Source of the DNA: Cupriavidus necator A5-1
Lineage (GTDB): Bacteria > Pseudomonadota > Gammaproteobacteria > Burkholderiales > Burkholderiaceae
Length of the DNA: 64,000 bases
NCBI RefSeq assembly: GCF_000744095.1
Contig: NZ_JQLI01000001.1
Span: 2,728,001 to 2,792,000, forward strand
Reading direction: 5' to 3'
The notes beneath the pieces are model-generated. The model searched no databases, was not told the origin of the DNA, and saw only the letters and a list, made by a program, of their open reading frames with translations. A program made the translations under genes and the position numbers. Below, piece after piece: positions 43,808 to 51,159 of this stretch; position 1 is the first letter of the stretch, and each line of letters opens with the position of its first letter.

Positions 43808-44304
43808 TGCGCTTCCCCGGGATGGCGGCGCTTGAACAGGCAGGTGGCGGCCATTTCGGCCACGACTTCGCCGCGCTGGTTGACGCCGCGGCGCATGAAG
43901 CCGACGATGCCGCGCTCCGGGCGGCTGGTGGGGCGCTGCTCCGTCACTTCGATCTCCACGCGCAGGGTGTCGCCGATGAAGGTGGGCTTGGGGAACTTGA
44001 GGCGGTTCTCCAGCACGCTGAAGAGGGCGCCTTCCATCAGCTGGTTGGGAATCGAGCGCGAGGTCAGGCCGGCCATGAAGGAGGCCACCAGCATGCCGTG
44101 CGCGATGCGCTGGCCGAAGATGGTGCCCTTGGCATACTCGGCATCGACGTGGACCTTGTTGAAGTCGCCGGTCAGCGCGGCAAAGGCGGCGACGTCCGCT
44201 TCCGTGATGGTGCGCGACGAGGTGGTGTAGCGGGTGCCGACGGTCAGGTCTTCCCAAAAAATCGCGGTCTGGGCGATTTCGTCGATGATGGCGGATTGGG
44301 TCAT
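43804..44304 (-). CDS. MaoC-type (R)-enoyl-CoA hydratase
   Basis: A 166-residue hot-dog protein with the hydratase-2 motif FAALTGDFNKVHVDAEYA and the following FGQRIAHGMLVASFMAGL. The ATG at 44304 starts MTQSAIIDEIAQT. It is 23 bp downstream of the acyl-CoA dehydrogenase and overlaps the CoA-ligase start. It would hydrate the enoyl-CoA made by that dehydrogenase, giving a 3-hydroxyacyl-CoA for the SDR or the citryl-CoA-lyase-like enzyme. Confidence 0.9.
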   Translation of the reverse strand: MTQSAIIDEIAQTAIFWEDLTVGTRYTTSSRTITEADVAAFAALTGDFNKVHVDAEYAKGTIFGQRIAHGMLVASFMAGLTSRSIPNQLMEGALFSVLENRLKFPKPTFIGDTLRVEIEVTEQRPTSRPERGIVGFMRRGVNQRGEVVAEMAATCLFKRRHPGEAQ

Positions 44305-44327
44305 GTTCTTGTGTCTCCTCAATGTCC

Positions 44328-45491
44328 TCAGGTCAGCGCCGAGATGCCGAGAATCTCGCGGCCGATGATTAGTGTCTGGATTTCCGTCGTCCCCTCGGGG
44401 ATCATGCCGCCGCGGGTATCGCGGAAGATGCGCTCGATGGGGTATTCGGTGGCGTAGCCCATGCCGCCGTGCACCTGCAGCGCCAGGTTGGCGACCTCGA
44501 AGGCGGCCTCGGTGGCATACAGCTTGGCGATCGAGCATTCCGTGCGCGAGGTGCCAATCTGCATGGAGCGCGCGGCGCGGTAGCCGAGCGAGCGCGCTGC
44601 CTGCGTCTTCATGGTCATGTCGACGATATGCTTCTGCACCAGCTGGAACGCGCCGATCGGGCGGCCGAACTGCTTGCGCTGCAGCGCATAGTCGATCGAC
44701 AGGTCCAGCGCGGACTGGGCGGCACCGACGGCGCCCATCGCCACGTTCAGCCGGCCGAAGTTCAGGCCGATCAGGATCTGCTTCAGGCCCTGGCCTTCCT
44801 TTCCGAGCAGGTTGGCCGCCGGCACTTCGGCGTTCTCAAAGGTGAAGGCCGCGGTGCCGGTACTGCGCGCGAACATTGTCTCGACGCGGTTGATCTCATA
44901 TTTGGTCTCGTCGCGCTCGACCAGGAACAGCGACAGTTCGCCGTTGCAGGTGTCGCTGAAGGTGCGCGCGACCACGATGCCGAAATCCGCGAACATGCCG
45001 TTGGTGATCCACAGCTTGCTGCCGTTGAGCACGTAGCGGTCGCCGCGCTTGTCGGCGCGGGTCTTGATCTCGGCCACGTTGGAGCCCACGTCCGGCTCCG
45101 AGATCGACACGAAGGTCTTGCGCTCGTTGCGCAGCAGCGGGCGCATGTAGCGCTCCTTCTGGTCTTCGGTGCCGTACGCGTTGATGATCCCGGAAACGAT
45201 GTTCAGGCCATTGAGCAGGATGCGCAGCGATAGCCAGCAATAGCCTGCTTCTTCCATCATCACCGCCCAGGTCAGGTAGTCCAGGCCCAGCCCGCCGTCG
45301 GCTTCGGGCAGGTAGCCACCGAAGTAGCCGAAGTCGCCCAGACCGGTCAGCAACTCGTGCGGGAAGCGCTTGTCCGCTTCGGCCTGCTGGATGCGCGGCG
45401 CGAAATGCTCCTTGAGGTAGCGGCGGATGTTGTCGCGCAGCAATTGCTGGCCGGCATCCAGGCCGTCCACGTCCACCATTGGCTCAGCCAT
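44328..45491 (-). CDS. Acyl-CoA dehydrogenase (glutaryl/short-chain type)
   Basis: A 387-residue flavoenzyme with VSISEPDVGSNVAEIKTRAD, YVLNGSKLWITNGMFADFGI, LQRKQFGRPIGAFQLVQKHI and QVHGGMGYATEYPIERIFRD. MIPEGTTEIQTL retains the catalytic Glu. The ATG at 45491 overlaps the end of the SDR gene by eight bases. It is the probable first oxidation step of the second acyl-CoA cluster. Confidence 0.93.
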   Translation of the reverse strand: MAEPMVDVDGLDAGQQLLRDNIRRYLKEHFAPRIQQAEADKRFPHELLTGLGDFGYFGGYLPEADGGLGLDYLTWAVMMEEAGYCWLSLRILLNGLNIVSGIINAYGTEDQKERYMRPLLRNERKTFVSISEPDVGSNVAEIKTRADKRGDRYVLNGSKLWITNGMFADFGIVVARTFSDTCNGELSLFLVERDETKYEINRVETMFARSTGTAAFTFENAEVPAANLLGKEGQGLKQILIGLNFGRLNVAMGAVGAAQSALDLSIDYALQRKQFGRPIGAFQLVQKHIVDMTMKTQAARSLGYRAARSMQIGTSRTECSIAKLYATEAAFEVANLALQVHGGMGYATEYPIERIFRDTRGGMIPEGTTEIQTLIIGREILGISALT

Positions 45492-46233
45492 AGCGGCCTC
45501 CGGTCACGAAGAGGGTGGTGCCGGTGATGTAGCGCGCGTGCTCCGACGCCATGAAGGCCACCGCGCCGGCGATGTCGCTGGTCTGGCCGGGGAAGGTCAC
45601 CGCGTTCTTCGCCATCACGTTCTCGAGGATGGTGTCGTAGTTCGGCAGGCTCTTGATGTATTCGGTCTCGATATAGCCCGGAGCGATCGCGTTGACGGTC
45701 ACGCCTTTGCGCGCCTGCTCCAGCGACAGCGCGCGCGTGAAGCCGACCAGTCCTGCCTTGGCGGTGGAATAGTTGGCCTGGCCCGGGTTGCCGAACAGTG
45801 CACGCGAGCTGATGTTGATGATGCGGCCCCAGCCCTTCTCATGCATGAACGGCAGCGCGGCACGGCAGCAATGGAACGCGCCCTTGAGCGTCACGCCGAG
45901 CACCAGGTCCCAGTCGGCTTCGTCCATCTTGAGGATGGTGCGGTCCTTGACGAGGCCGGCGTTGTTGACCAGTACGTCGATGCCACCGAATGCTTCATTG
46001 CCCGCCGCCATCATCTTGCGTACCTGGTCTTCATCGCGCACATCGCACTGCACCGCGATGGCCTTGCCGCCAGCGGCCTCGATGCCGCGCGCGGTCGCGA
46101 CGGCCGCATCGAGGTCAAGGTCGCTGACGACAACCGCCATGCCTTCCTGCGCCAGCATGCGTGCGGTCTCAGCGCCTATGCCTCGCGCCGAGCCGGTGAT
46201 AACCGCGACGCGATCTTTCAGTCCTAAGTCCAT
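45484..46233 (-). CDS. SDR-family oxidoreductase (FabG-like)
   Basis: A 249-residue classical SDR: cofactor loop VAVITGSARGIGAETARMLA, acidic DLDLD after beta-2 (NAD-preferring), NNAGLVKDRTI, and catalytic Ser/Tyr/Lys in NISSRALFGNPGQANYSTAK. It is the first enzyme gene of the cluster, directly after the IclR regulator gene (31-bp gap) and overlapping the dehydrogenase. It likely oxidises a 3-hydroxyacyl-CoA or a related alcohol. Confidence 0.9.
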   Translation of the reverse strand: MDLGLKDRVAVITGSARGIGAETARMLAQEGMAVVVSDLDLDAAVATARGIEAAGGKAIAVQCDVRDEDQVRKMMAAGNEAFGGIDVLVNNAGLVKDRTILKMDEADWDLVLGVTLKGAFHCCRAALPFMHEKGWGRIINISSRALFGNPGQANYSTAKAGLVGFTRALSLEQARKGVTVNAIAPGYIETEYIKSLPNYDTILENVMAKNAVTFPGQTSDIAGAVAFMASEHARYITGTTLFVTGGRYG

Positions 46234-46264
46234 TTCTTTGTCTCCACTCTGTATATGGGTTGGC

Positions 46265-47005
46265 TCAACTGTCGGCCAGCAGCGAATTCCGGACTTCGCG
46301 CAGTGCCGCCAGGTAGTTTTCTCGGTTCTTAGCGATACGTTCGGCCGGGCCCGCCAGCGAGATCCCGACCGGCTGGTCTCCTAGCCATCCCGCGACTGCC
46401 AGCGCGGTCACGCCTTCGGTGCCTTCGTCGCGCGCCTCGTACCAGCCGAGTTCGCGCCCTTGCGCCAGTTGTGCCATCAGCGGCTCGATCTCGACCACGG
46501 TATGCGGGGTGACGGCGCGTCGCTCGATGCTTTCCAGCCTGGCGCGCGCGGCCTCGGGCGGGAGCAGGCCGAGCATGGCCTTGCCCAGCCCGGAGGCGTG
46601 CAGGGCGACGCGTTCGCCCACGTCAAGGATGTAGCGCAGCGGCAGCCGGCTGGGCTGTGCTGCGGCTACCTTGACGGCCGTGGGCTCGAGTACGCCGAAG
46701 AAGGCGCTCTCATTGGTCTTTTCCGTCAGTTGCTCCACGGCTTCCTGGGCCAGCGTGGTCAGCGGGTCGTTCTCCCGGATCTGGCGCGCGGTCTCGAACA
46801 GGCGGCCGGTGGGGTAGAAGCGGCGCGTGCGCGACGTCCGCATCAGGTAGCCAAGTGAATGCAGGGTGTGCAGCAGGTCGGAGGAACTGCTCTCGGCGAC
46901 CGACAGCAGGCGCGCCATGTCCGAGTTGGAGAGTTCACGCTTTTCGCGGGCAAACACCTCAAAAACGGCCATGGTTCGGCTGGCGGCTGGGATCAGGGTG
47001 GGCAT
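46265..47005 (-). CDS. IclR-family transcriptional regulator
   Basis: A 246-residue IclR regulator with an N-terminal winged HTH (RELSNSDMARLLSVAESSSS, then LLHTLHSLGYL) and the C-terminal effector domain (LHASGLGKAMLGLLPPEAAR, then TALAVAGWLGDQPVGISLAG). The ATG at 47005 (MPTLIPAASR) was preferred to an upstream in-frame TTG lacking a ribosome site. It is divergent from a Bug receptor gene and in line with the SDR/dehydrogenase/MaoC/ligase genes. Two palindrome-like elements lie in the shared intergenic region, so it probably controls both directions. Confidence 0.92.
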   Translation of the reverse strand: MPTLIPAASRTMAVFEVFAREKRELSNSDMARLLSVAESSSSDLLHTLHSLGYLMRTSRTRRFYPTGRLFETARQIRENDPLTTLAQEAVEQLTEKTNESAFFGVLEPTAVKVAAAQPSRLPLRYILDVGERVALHASGLGKAMLGLLPPEAARARLESIERRAVTPHTVVEIEPLMAQLAQGRELGWYEARDEGTEGVTALAVAGWLGDQPVGISLAGPAERIAKNRENYLAALREVRNSLLADS

Positions 47006-47054
47006 GCTCGGGGTTCCTGGGGTTTGCAATTTACTACGAGGGATGGGACAACTA

Positions 47055-47068
47055 TACGGTATTTCGTA
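47055..47068. promoter_or_regulatory. Putative IclR operator, iclR side
   Basis: TACGGTATTTCGTA: TACG and CGTA form an inverted repeat around six bases, 50 bp upstream of the iclR start. A related element lies at 47141. Confidence 0.45.
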
Positions 47069-47140
47069 GTATGGTCAAGAAATTTTGCTGTTGCCCGGCA
47101 ACCGTCAGATGACTTGCTAATCCGACATATCGAAGTACTA

Positions 47141-47157
47141 TACGACTTGTCGTCGTA
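47141..47157. promoter_or_regulatory. Putative IclR operator, Bug side
   Basis: TACGAC and GTCGTA form a six-base inverted repeat around TTGTC, about 80 bp upstream of the Bug start. It shares the TACG/CGTA halves with the element at 47055. The intergenic region is notably AT-rich, as expected for a divergent promoter. Confidence 0.5.
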
Positions 47158-47236
47158 AATTGGCGACGCATTTGAGCAGAAAGCGCCGTTACGCGCACTC
47201 ATGGTGGCGTATACGGCACACGAAGGAGACTGAAGA

Positions 47237-48250
47237 ATGTTTCGCCATTTCCACCAGAGCTCGCTCCGCGCGGGCCGCAAATGGGCCATCGCCCTGACCA
47301 TGCTCACAATGAGCTTGTGTGGCATCGCGTCGCCGGCGTCAGCGCAGGCGGCCTATCCGTTCAAGCCGGTGACGCTAGTGGTACCCGGGCCGCCCGGCGG
47401 CATCACTGACCAGCTGGGCAGGCTGGTGGCCGCCAGGCTGACGAGCCATTTCGGCATCAAAGTCATCGTGGATAACCGCCCGGGCGCCGGCGGCAACGTG
47501 GCAAGCGAGATCGTTGCGCGGGCCGAGCCCGACGGCTATACGATCCTGCTGGGCACCCAGGGCACCATGGCGACAAACCAGTATCTGTACAAAGCGCTGC
47601 GCTTCGACCCGGCGAAGGATTTCGTCGCGGTACATGGACTGATGTCGGTGCCGAACATCCTGGTGGTCAACAGCCACTTGCCTTATCAATCCGTCAAGGA
47701 GCTGGTGACGTTTGCCAAAGCGCATCCCGGCAAGCTGACGGTGTCATCCGCGGGCAACGGCACGGGCACGCACCTGGCAGCCGAACTATTTCAGGCCCAG
47801 GCCGGCGTGAAGTTCGTGCACATTCCGTACAAGGGCAGTGCACCCTCGATCAACGACCTGCTCGGCGGACAGGTTGATATGACGTTCGACTACCCCGCGT
47901 CGACGCTGGCGCAAGTCCAGGCCGGCAAGCTCCGCGCGCTAGCCGTGACAGGGCCCACGCGTTTGCCGCTGTTGCCGCAGGTGCCAACCATCGCGGAGGG
48001 CGGCTATCCTGATGCGCAGTCCACCTCCTGGATCGGGCTGTTTTTCCCAGCCCGCACGTCGACGCCGATCATCAAGACATGGCAGGATCAGGTGGGGCGT
48101 GTGCTGCAAGATGGCGCGGCGATTGAGGCGATCAGCAAGATGGGGGGCATGCCGCTGCCACTAAGCGGCGAGCGGTTTGCCAGCTTTGTGCAGGCGGAGC
48201 GCATCAAATGGAAGGCCACGATCGAGCGTTCCGGAGCGACCATCGATTGA
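47237..48250 (+). CDS. Bug/TctC-family periplasmic substrate-binding protein
   Basis: A 337-residue receptor with a signal peptide ending ASA near residue 36. Bug motifs are YPFKPVTLVVPGPPGG, VDNRPGAGGNVASEIVARA, PDGYTILLG, IPYKGSAPSINDLLGG and VPTIAEGGYPD. The ATG at 47237 follows AGGAGACTGAAGA. It is divergent from iclR and so likely delivers the substrate of the second acyl-CoA cluster. Its last codons lie in the first copy of a 16-bp direct repeat. Confidence 0.93.
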   Translation: MFRHFHQSSLRAGRKWAIALTMLTMSLCGIASPASAQAAYPFKPVTLVVPGPPGGITDQLGRLVAARLTSHFGIKVIVDNRPGAGGNVASEIVARAEPDGYTILLGTQGTMATNQYLYKALRFDPAKDFVAVHGLMSVPNILVVNSHLPYQSVKELVTFAKAHPGKLTVSSAGNGTGTHLAAELFQAQAGVKFVHIPYKGSAPSINDLLGGQVDMTFDYPASTLAQVQAGKLRALAVTGPTRLPLLPQVPTIAEGGYPDAQSTSWIGLFFPARTSTPIIKTWQDQVGRVLQDGAAIEAISKMGGMPLPLSGERFASFVQAERIKWKATIERSGATID

Positions 48251-48268
48251 AGGGAGCGACCATCGATT
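48233..48268. repeat. 16-bp tandem direct repeat at the end of the Bug gene
   Basis: GGAGCGACCATCGATT occurs at 48233-48248 and again at 48253-48268, with four bases between. The first copy contains the codons before the Bug stop. It could be a small slippage duplication or a scar of an insertion linked to the downstream transposase remnant. Confidence 0.6.
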
Positions 48269-48344
48269 TAAGGCGAGAGCTAAGCTTGAATCCTAGTTCT
48301 GCATAAAGGTTGGAGGGGCAGCGGTCCAACATCAATTGTCTAGG

Positions 48345-48385
48345 CTAAGTTCAAATGTCCGGCGCTCAGCTAAGCTAAATGTCCG
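48345..48385. repeat. Paired 16-17-bp repeats next to the transposase remnant
   Basis: CTAAGTTCAAATGTCCG (48345-48361) and CTAAGCTAAATGTCCG (48370-48385) are near-identical direct repeats 8 bp apart, about 40 bp beyond the transposase 3' end. They could be the terminal region of the insertion sequence, since such ends often carry repeated transposase sites. The other end of the element is not found. Confidence 0.45.
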
Positions 48386-48424
48386 ATCTAGAAGGTGTGG
48401 TGTTGAGGTTCGGTGTTTGGCTTT

Positions 48425-49370
48425 CTATGGTTTCCCGTAAGGCAGTGGTGCATTGAAAGTCTTTTCGATGGCAGCCTGCAAGTCTGCGGCGCTGAGCTGT
48501 CTCTGAGGTTTTTTGCCCGGGGCGGCTTTGCGAGGCCGCGGTGGCGTGCCTGTGGTGGTTCGGGCGGGTGCGCTGGCGCTGCGCCGGCTATCGCGCTTGG
48601 CCTGCATCTCCTGCGCCACGCGCAGGACGTGACCGAGCCGCTTGTGCTCGACGATCGCGCCCTGGTCGATCTCGGCCAACCGGTCATAGGTGGTGTAGGG
48701 CAGGGTGGCGCCATCGGCCCACAGCTCGATCCGGCCGTCCGGATATTCGGCCACCTCGAGGTAGCGGTGAATCAGAGCGCGATGCGCGGGCTGGTCTGCC
48801 AGCAGGTACAGCGTCTTGTCGTACTGCAGCGTGAGGCTTTGCGACACCTTGCGCCATTCACGCCAGGTGAAGATCCGCGCCAGGTCCTCATCGCGCGCAC
48901 TGGGCGATGCGCATTAAAGTCGCTCCTGGGCGGTTTGGCAAAGCGGGCGTTGAAGTCGGCCACAAAGACCGCCACGAAGGCGTTGGCGTCGGCCTGAGAC
49001 GAGATCCGGCGCAGCCGCAGCTCCTTGACCAGGCGGTCCTGCAGCGTGCCGTTCATCCGTTCGACACGGCCCTTGGCCTGGCTGCTGTTGGCGCACAAGC
49101 TATCGATATTGAGCTCGTACAGCGCGCGCCCGAATTGGGTGTAGCCGTCGCCGCCGGTGGCATTGGGCCGGTTGACCCGGAACACACTGGCCTTGTCGCT
49201 ATAGAACGCGATCGGCTTGCCGTGGCACTCAAGGTAAGCCCGTGTCGCCTCGAAATACGCAAAAGCGGATTCCGTCGGCGCGAAGCGCAACGCCATCAGC
49301 CGGCTGGTAGCGTCATCGACGTACACCAGCAACGTGCAGGCTGGTGCACGGTCCTCGAACCAGGCGTGGC
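48425..49370 (-). pseudogene. 5'-truncated, frameshifted ISNCY-type transposase
   Basis: Two overlapping minus-strand frames form one transposase with an integrase-type core. The upstream part runs from HAWFEDRAPACTLLVYVDDA (about 49370) through PIAFYSDKASVFRVNRPNA and SSQAKGRVERMNGTLQDRLV (catalytic Asp and Glu regions). Near 48893-48898 one base is missing. The frame then continues as DEDLARIFTWREWRKVSQSL, QYDKTLYLLADQPAHR and IDQGAIVEHKRLGHVLRVAQ. The N-terminal DNA-binding part and the first catalytic Asp are gone. It resembles ISNCY-family elements of Burkholderiales. It is probably immobile. Confidence 0.8.
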
Positions 49371-50051
49371 GACATTAGAAAAAACGGCCAACAACAACTG
49401 TGCGCATAATCTATCTTATGTAAAATCGCATGCTTGTACACTTGCCGCCCTCAGCTTGCGGCAGGGACAGAGCGCGAGCAAATCTCGTCAAAAATTTGTC
49501 ATTCGCCAGTGGCAAATGGCCCGCGCCCTCTAATCCAGACTAGGACGGAAGTGTCAATTCTTGATGACGAACGCGATCTTCGCCTTCAATCGCGGTTAGC
49601 ACAGGGCAGCTGCGCACCAAGAGCAGTTTCATCTTATCAAGCGATTTTCCTCCTTCCATGGCCCCTCCTCCGCTACCCGACTCATTCGGTCAAGATCCTG
49701 TACGCAGGATGCCGGTCATTCCTGAGGAATCCCGGCAGGCACCAGAGCACGCATAACGGCTCGATCGCACGCGCAGATATGATGCGCCTATCCGAACTGA
49801 CGGCGCGGGCTACCTTGCAACAGCGGCGAAAGCTAAGCCGAGCAAGGCAACAGCCAGCGCGGACACAAACGATCCCGCTGGCTGATGATTGAACTGCCGT
49901 GAAGCTGATTACGCTACCAGCCAGCGAGTGAGTTCGCGCAGTGGTTTAATAAGTCTTCGCGTTGTCCGGCCAGCGCATGCGGGGCATCGGTATTGTCGAC
50001 TCGCCAGCCGAATGGCGATTGCTCTGTGGCGCTAAAGAAACGGGTCGAAAC
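49371..50051. other. 680-bp AT-richer stretch without a supported gene
   Basis: After the truncated transposase the base composition drops and both strands are closed by frequent stops. The 152-codon plus-strand frame at 49434-49892 has no codon bias and no recognisable motif. I see no repeat or RNA gene here. Confidence 0.5.
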
Positions 50052-50630
50052 ATGACTTTACTGGTATTGGGATTGTTCATTTTTCTGGGTGCGCACTCAG
50101 TGCGCATGGTTGCTGACCCATGGCGTACCGCGCAGATTGCAAGGCTCGGCCCGGGTGGCTGGAAAGGCTTGTACACCCTGGTTTCCATCGCTGGCCTGGC
50201 GCTGGTTGTCTGGGGCTACGGCCTGGCCAGCGCGCATCCTCTGCTGGTCTGGACGCCGCCGGCGTGGGGGCGGCACGTTGCAGCATTGCTCACGATCCCG
50301 GCCTTCGTGCTGATTGCGGCGGCATATGTGCCTGGCAACCGCATCAAGGCTGCGCTTGGTCATCCGATGCTGGCAGGCGTGCAGGCCTGGGCCCTGGCGC
50401 ACCTGCTTGCCAGCGGAACACTCGCCGCAGTGGTGCTGTTTGGCGCGTTCCTGGCTTGGGCGGTGGCGGACTTCGTGTCATCGCGCCGGCGGGACCGGGA
50501 AGCAGGAACCAGCTACCCGACCGGGACACCTGCGCGCGATGCGATGGTGGCGGTCATCGGGCTCGCAGGCTGGGCGCTGTTCGGCTTCGTGCTTCATGGA
50601 TGGATGACCGGCGTGCGGCCGTACGGGTGA
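50052..50630 (+). CDS. nnrU: NnrU family membrane protein
   Basis: A 192-residue inner-membrane protein with about five hydrophobic helices, starting MTLLVLGLFIFLGAHSVRM. NnrU motifs are visible: GLYTLVSIAGLALVVWGYG and RIKAALGHPMLAGVQAWALA. The family is named for a role in nitrite/nitric-oxide metabolism and is related to NnrS-linked or isoprenoid membrane proteins, but its function is not settled. The ATG at 50052 is chosen because the longer frame upstream is not homologous. No denitrification genes are nearby. Confidence 0.88.
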   Translation: MTLLVLGLFIFLGAHSVRMVADPWRTAQIARLGPGGWKGLYTLVSIAGLALVVWGYGLASAHPLLVWTPPAWGRHVAALLTIPAFVLIAAAYVPGNRIKAALGHPMLAGVQAWALAHLLASGTLAAVVLFGAFLAWAVADFVSSRRRDREAGTSYPTGTPARDAMVAVIGLAGWALFGFVLHGWMTGVRPYG

Positions 50631-50648
50631 ACGCAAGATCTAGCTGAA

Positions 50649-50822
50649 GCACGGTACCAGCCCGGGCTCGGCAGCCGGTACCTGGCGGTGGAAGCGCGCC
50701 AGCCGCTGATTGCCGAACAGATTGCGCTGCTGAGCGTCGACGGCCAAAAGATCAGCCAGGAAATCGCGGTGGCCAAGGCGCATGGGAGTGGCTATCGCGC
50801 CGATCCACCGGTTGAGCTGTAG
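50649..50822 (+). pseudogene. C-terminal remnant of an outer-membrane efflux factor
   Basis: A 57-codon frame reads ARYQPGLGSRYLAVEARQPL, IAEQIALLSVDGQKIS and then KAHGSGYRADPPVEL before a TAG. It matches the end of NodT/FusA-type outer-membrane factors (ARYQAGLG ... ALGGGYR). No start codon or preceding domain is present. It is a leftover of an efflux operon and different from the intact factors in this window. Confidence 0.6.
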
Positions 50823-50998
50823 CCGCGCTGAGCGGGCGAGGCGATGAAATGGTGGACCTCGCCAGAACCAACCTGCCCTAGGCCCAGGTGCCATGCGCCG
50901 TATGCGAGCGTGGCTGCAATTTGACTCTCTTGAGCCCGGCGACCAAACTGTAAGCGGCACTTTGCACAGGAAGGCGGCCGTACCGCAGGGAGGCCAGC

Positions 50999-51154
50999 AT
51001 GCCAAAGGGAAAGAAAAAGACCAGGCTCGACCCATCCGGATCAGGCGACCATGGGACGTCCATGTCCTTCAAGGAATACAGGAACATGCTGCTCCCCTTG
51101 CATGCAAAGCTGGTCAAGTTGCAGGAGTGAGTGGTGCAAACTGGCGCCAGGATC
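50999..51154 (+). pseudogene. Polyphosphate kinase 2 N-terminal remnant
   Basis: The frame starts MPKGKKKTRLDPSGSGDH with a good ribosome site (GGGAGG). It continues MSFKEYRNMLLPLHAKLVKL and QE, then TGA, VVQTGARI and a second TGA. PPK2 proteins have LVKLQEWVVQTGARI at this position, so TGG has become TGA. The sequence then breaks off before the Walker A loop. It runs straight into the SulP start, indicating a deletion that joined the two genes. PPK2 normally makes nucleotides from polyphosphate. Confidence 0.75.
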
Positions 51155-51159
51155 TGATC

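Noticed and set aside
41720-44230. 836-codon plus-strand frame
   Set aside because: Antisense to the NDP-forming ligase; low-complexity His/Gly/Asp-rich translation without motifs.
49434-49892. 152-codon plus frame downstream of the transposase remnant
   Set aside because: No codon bias, no ribosome site and no recognisable motif.
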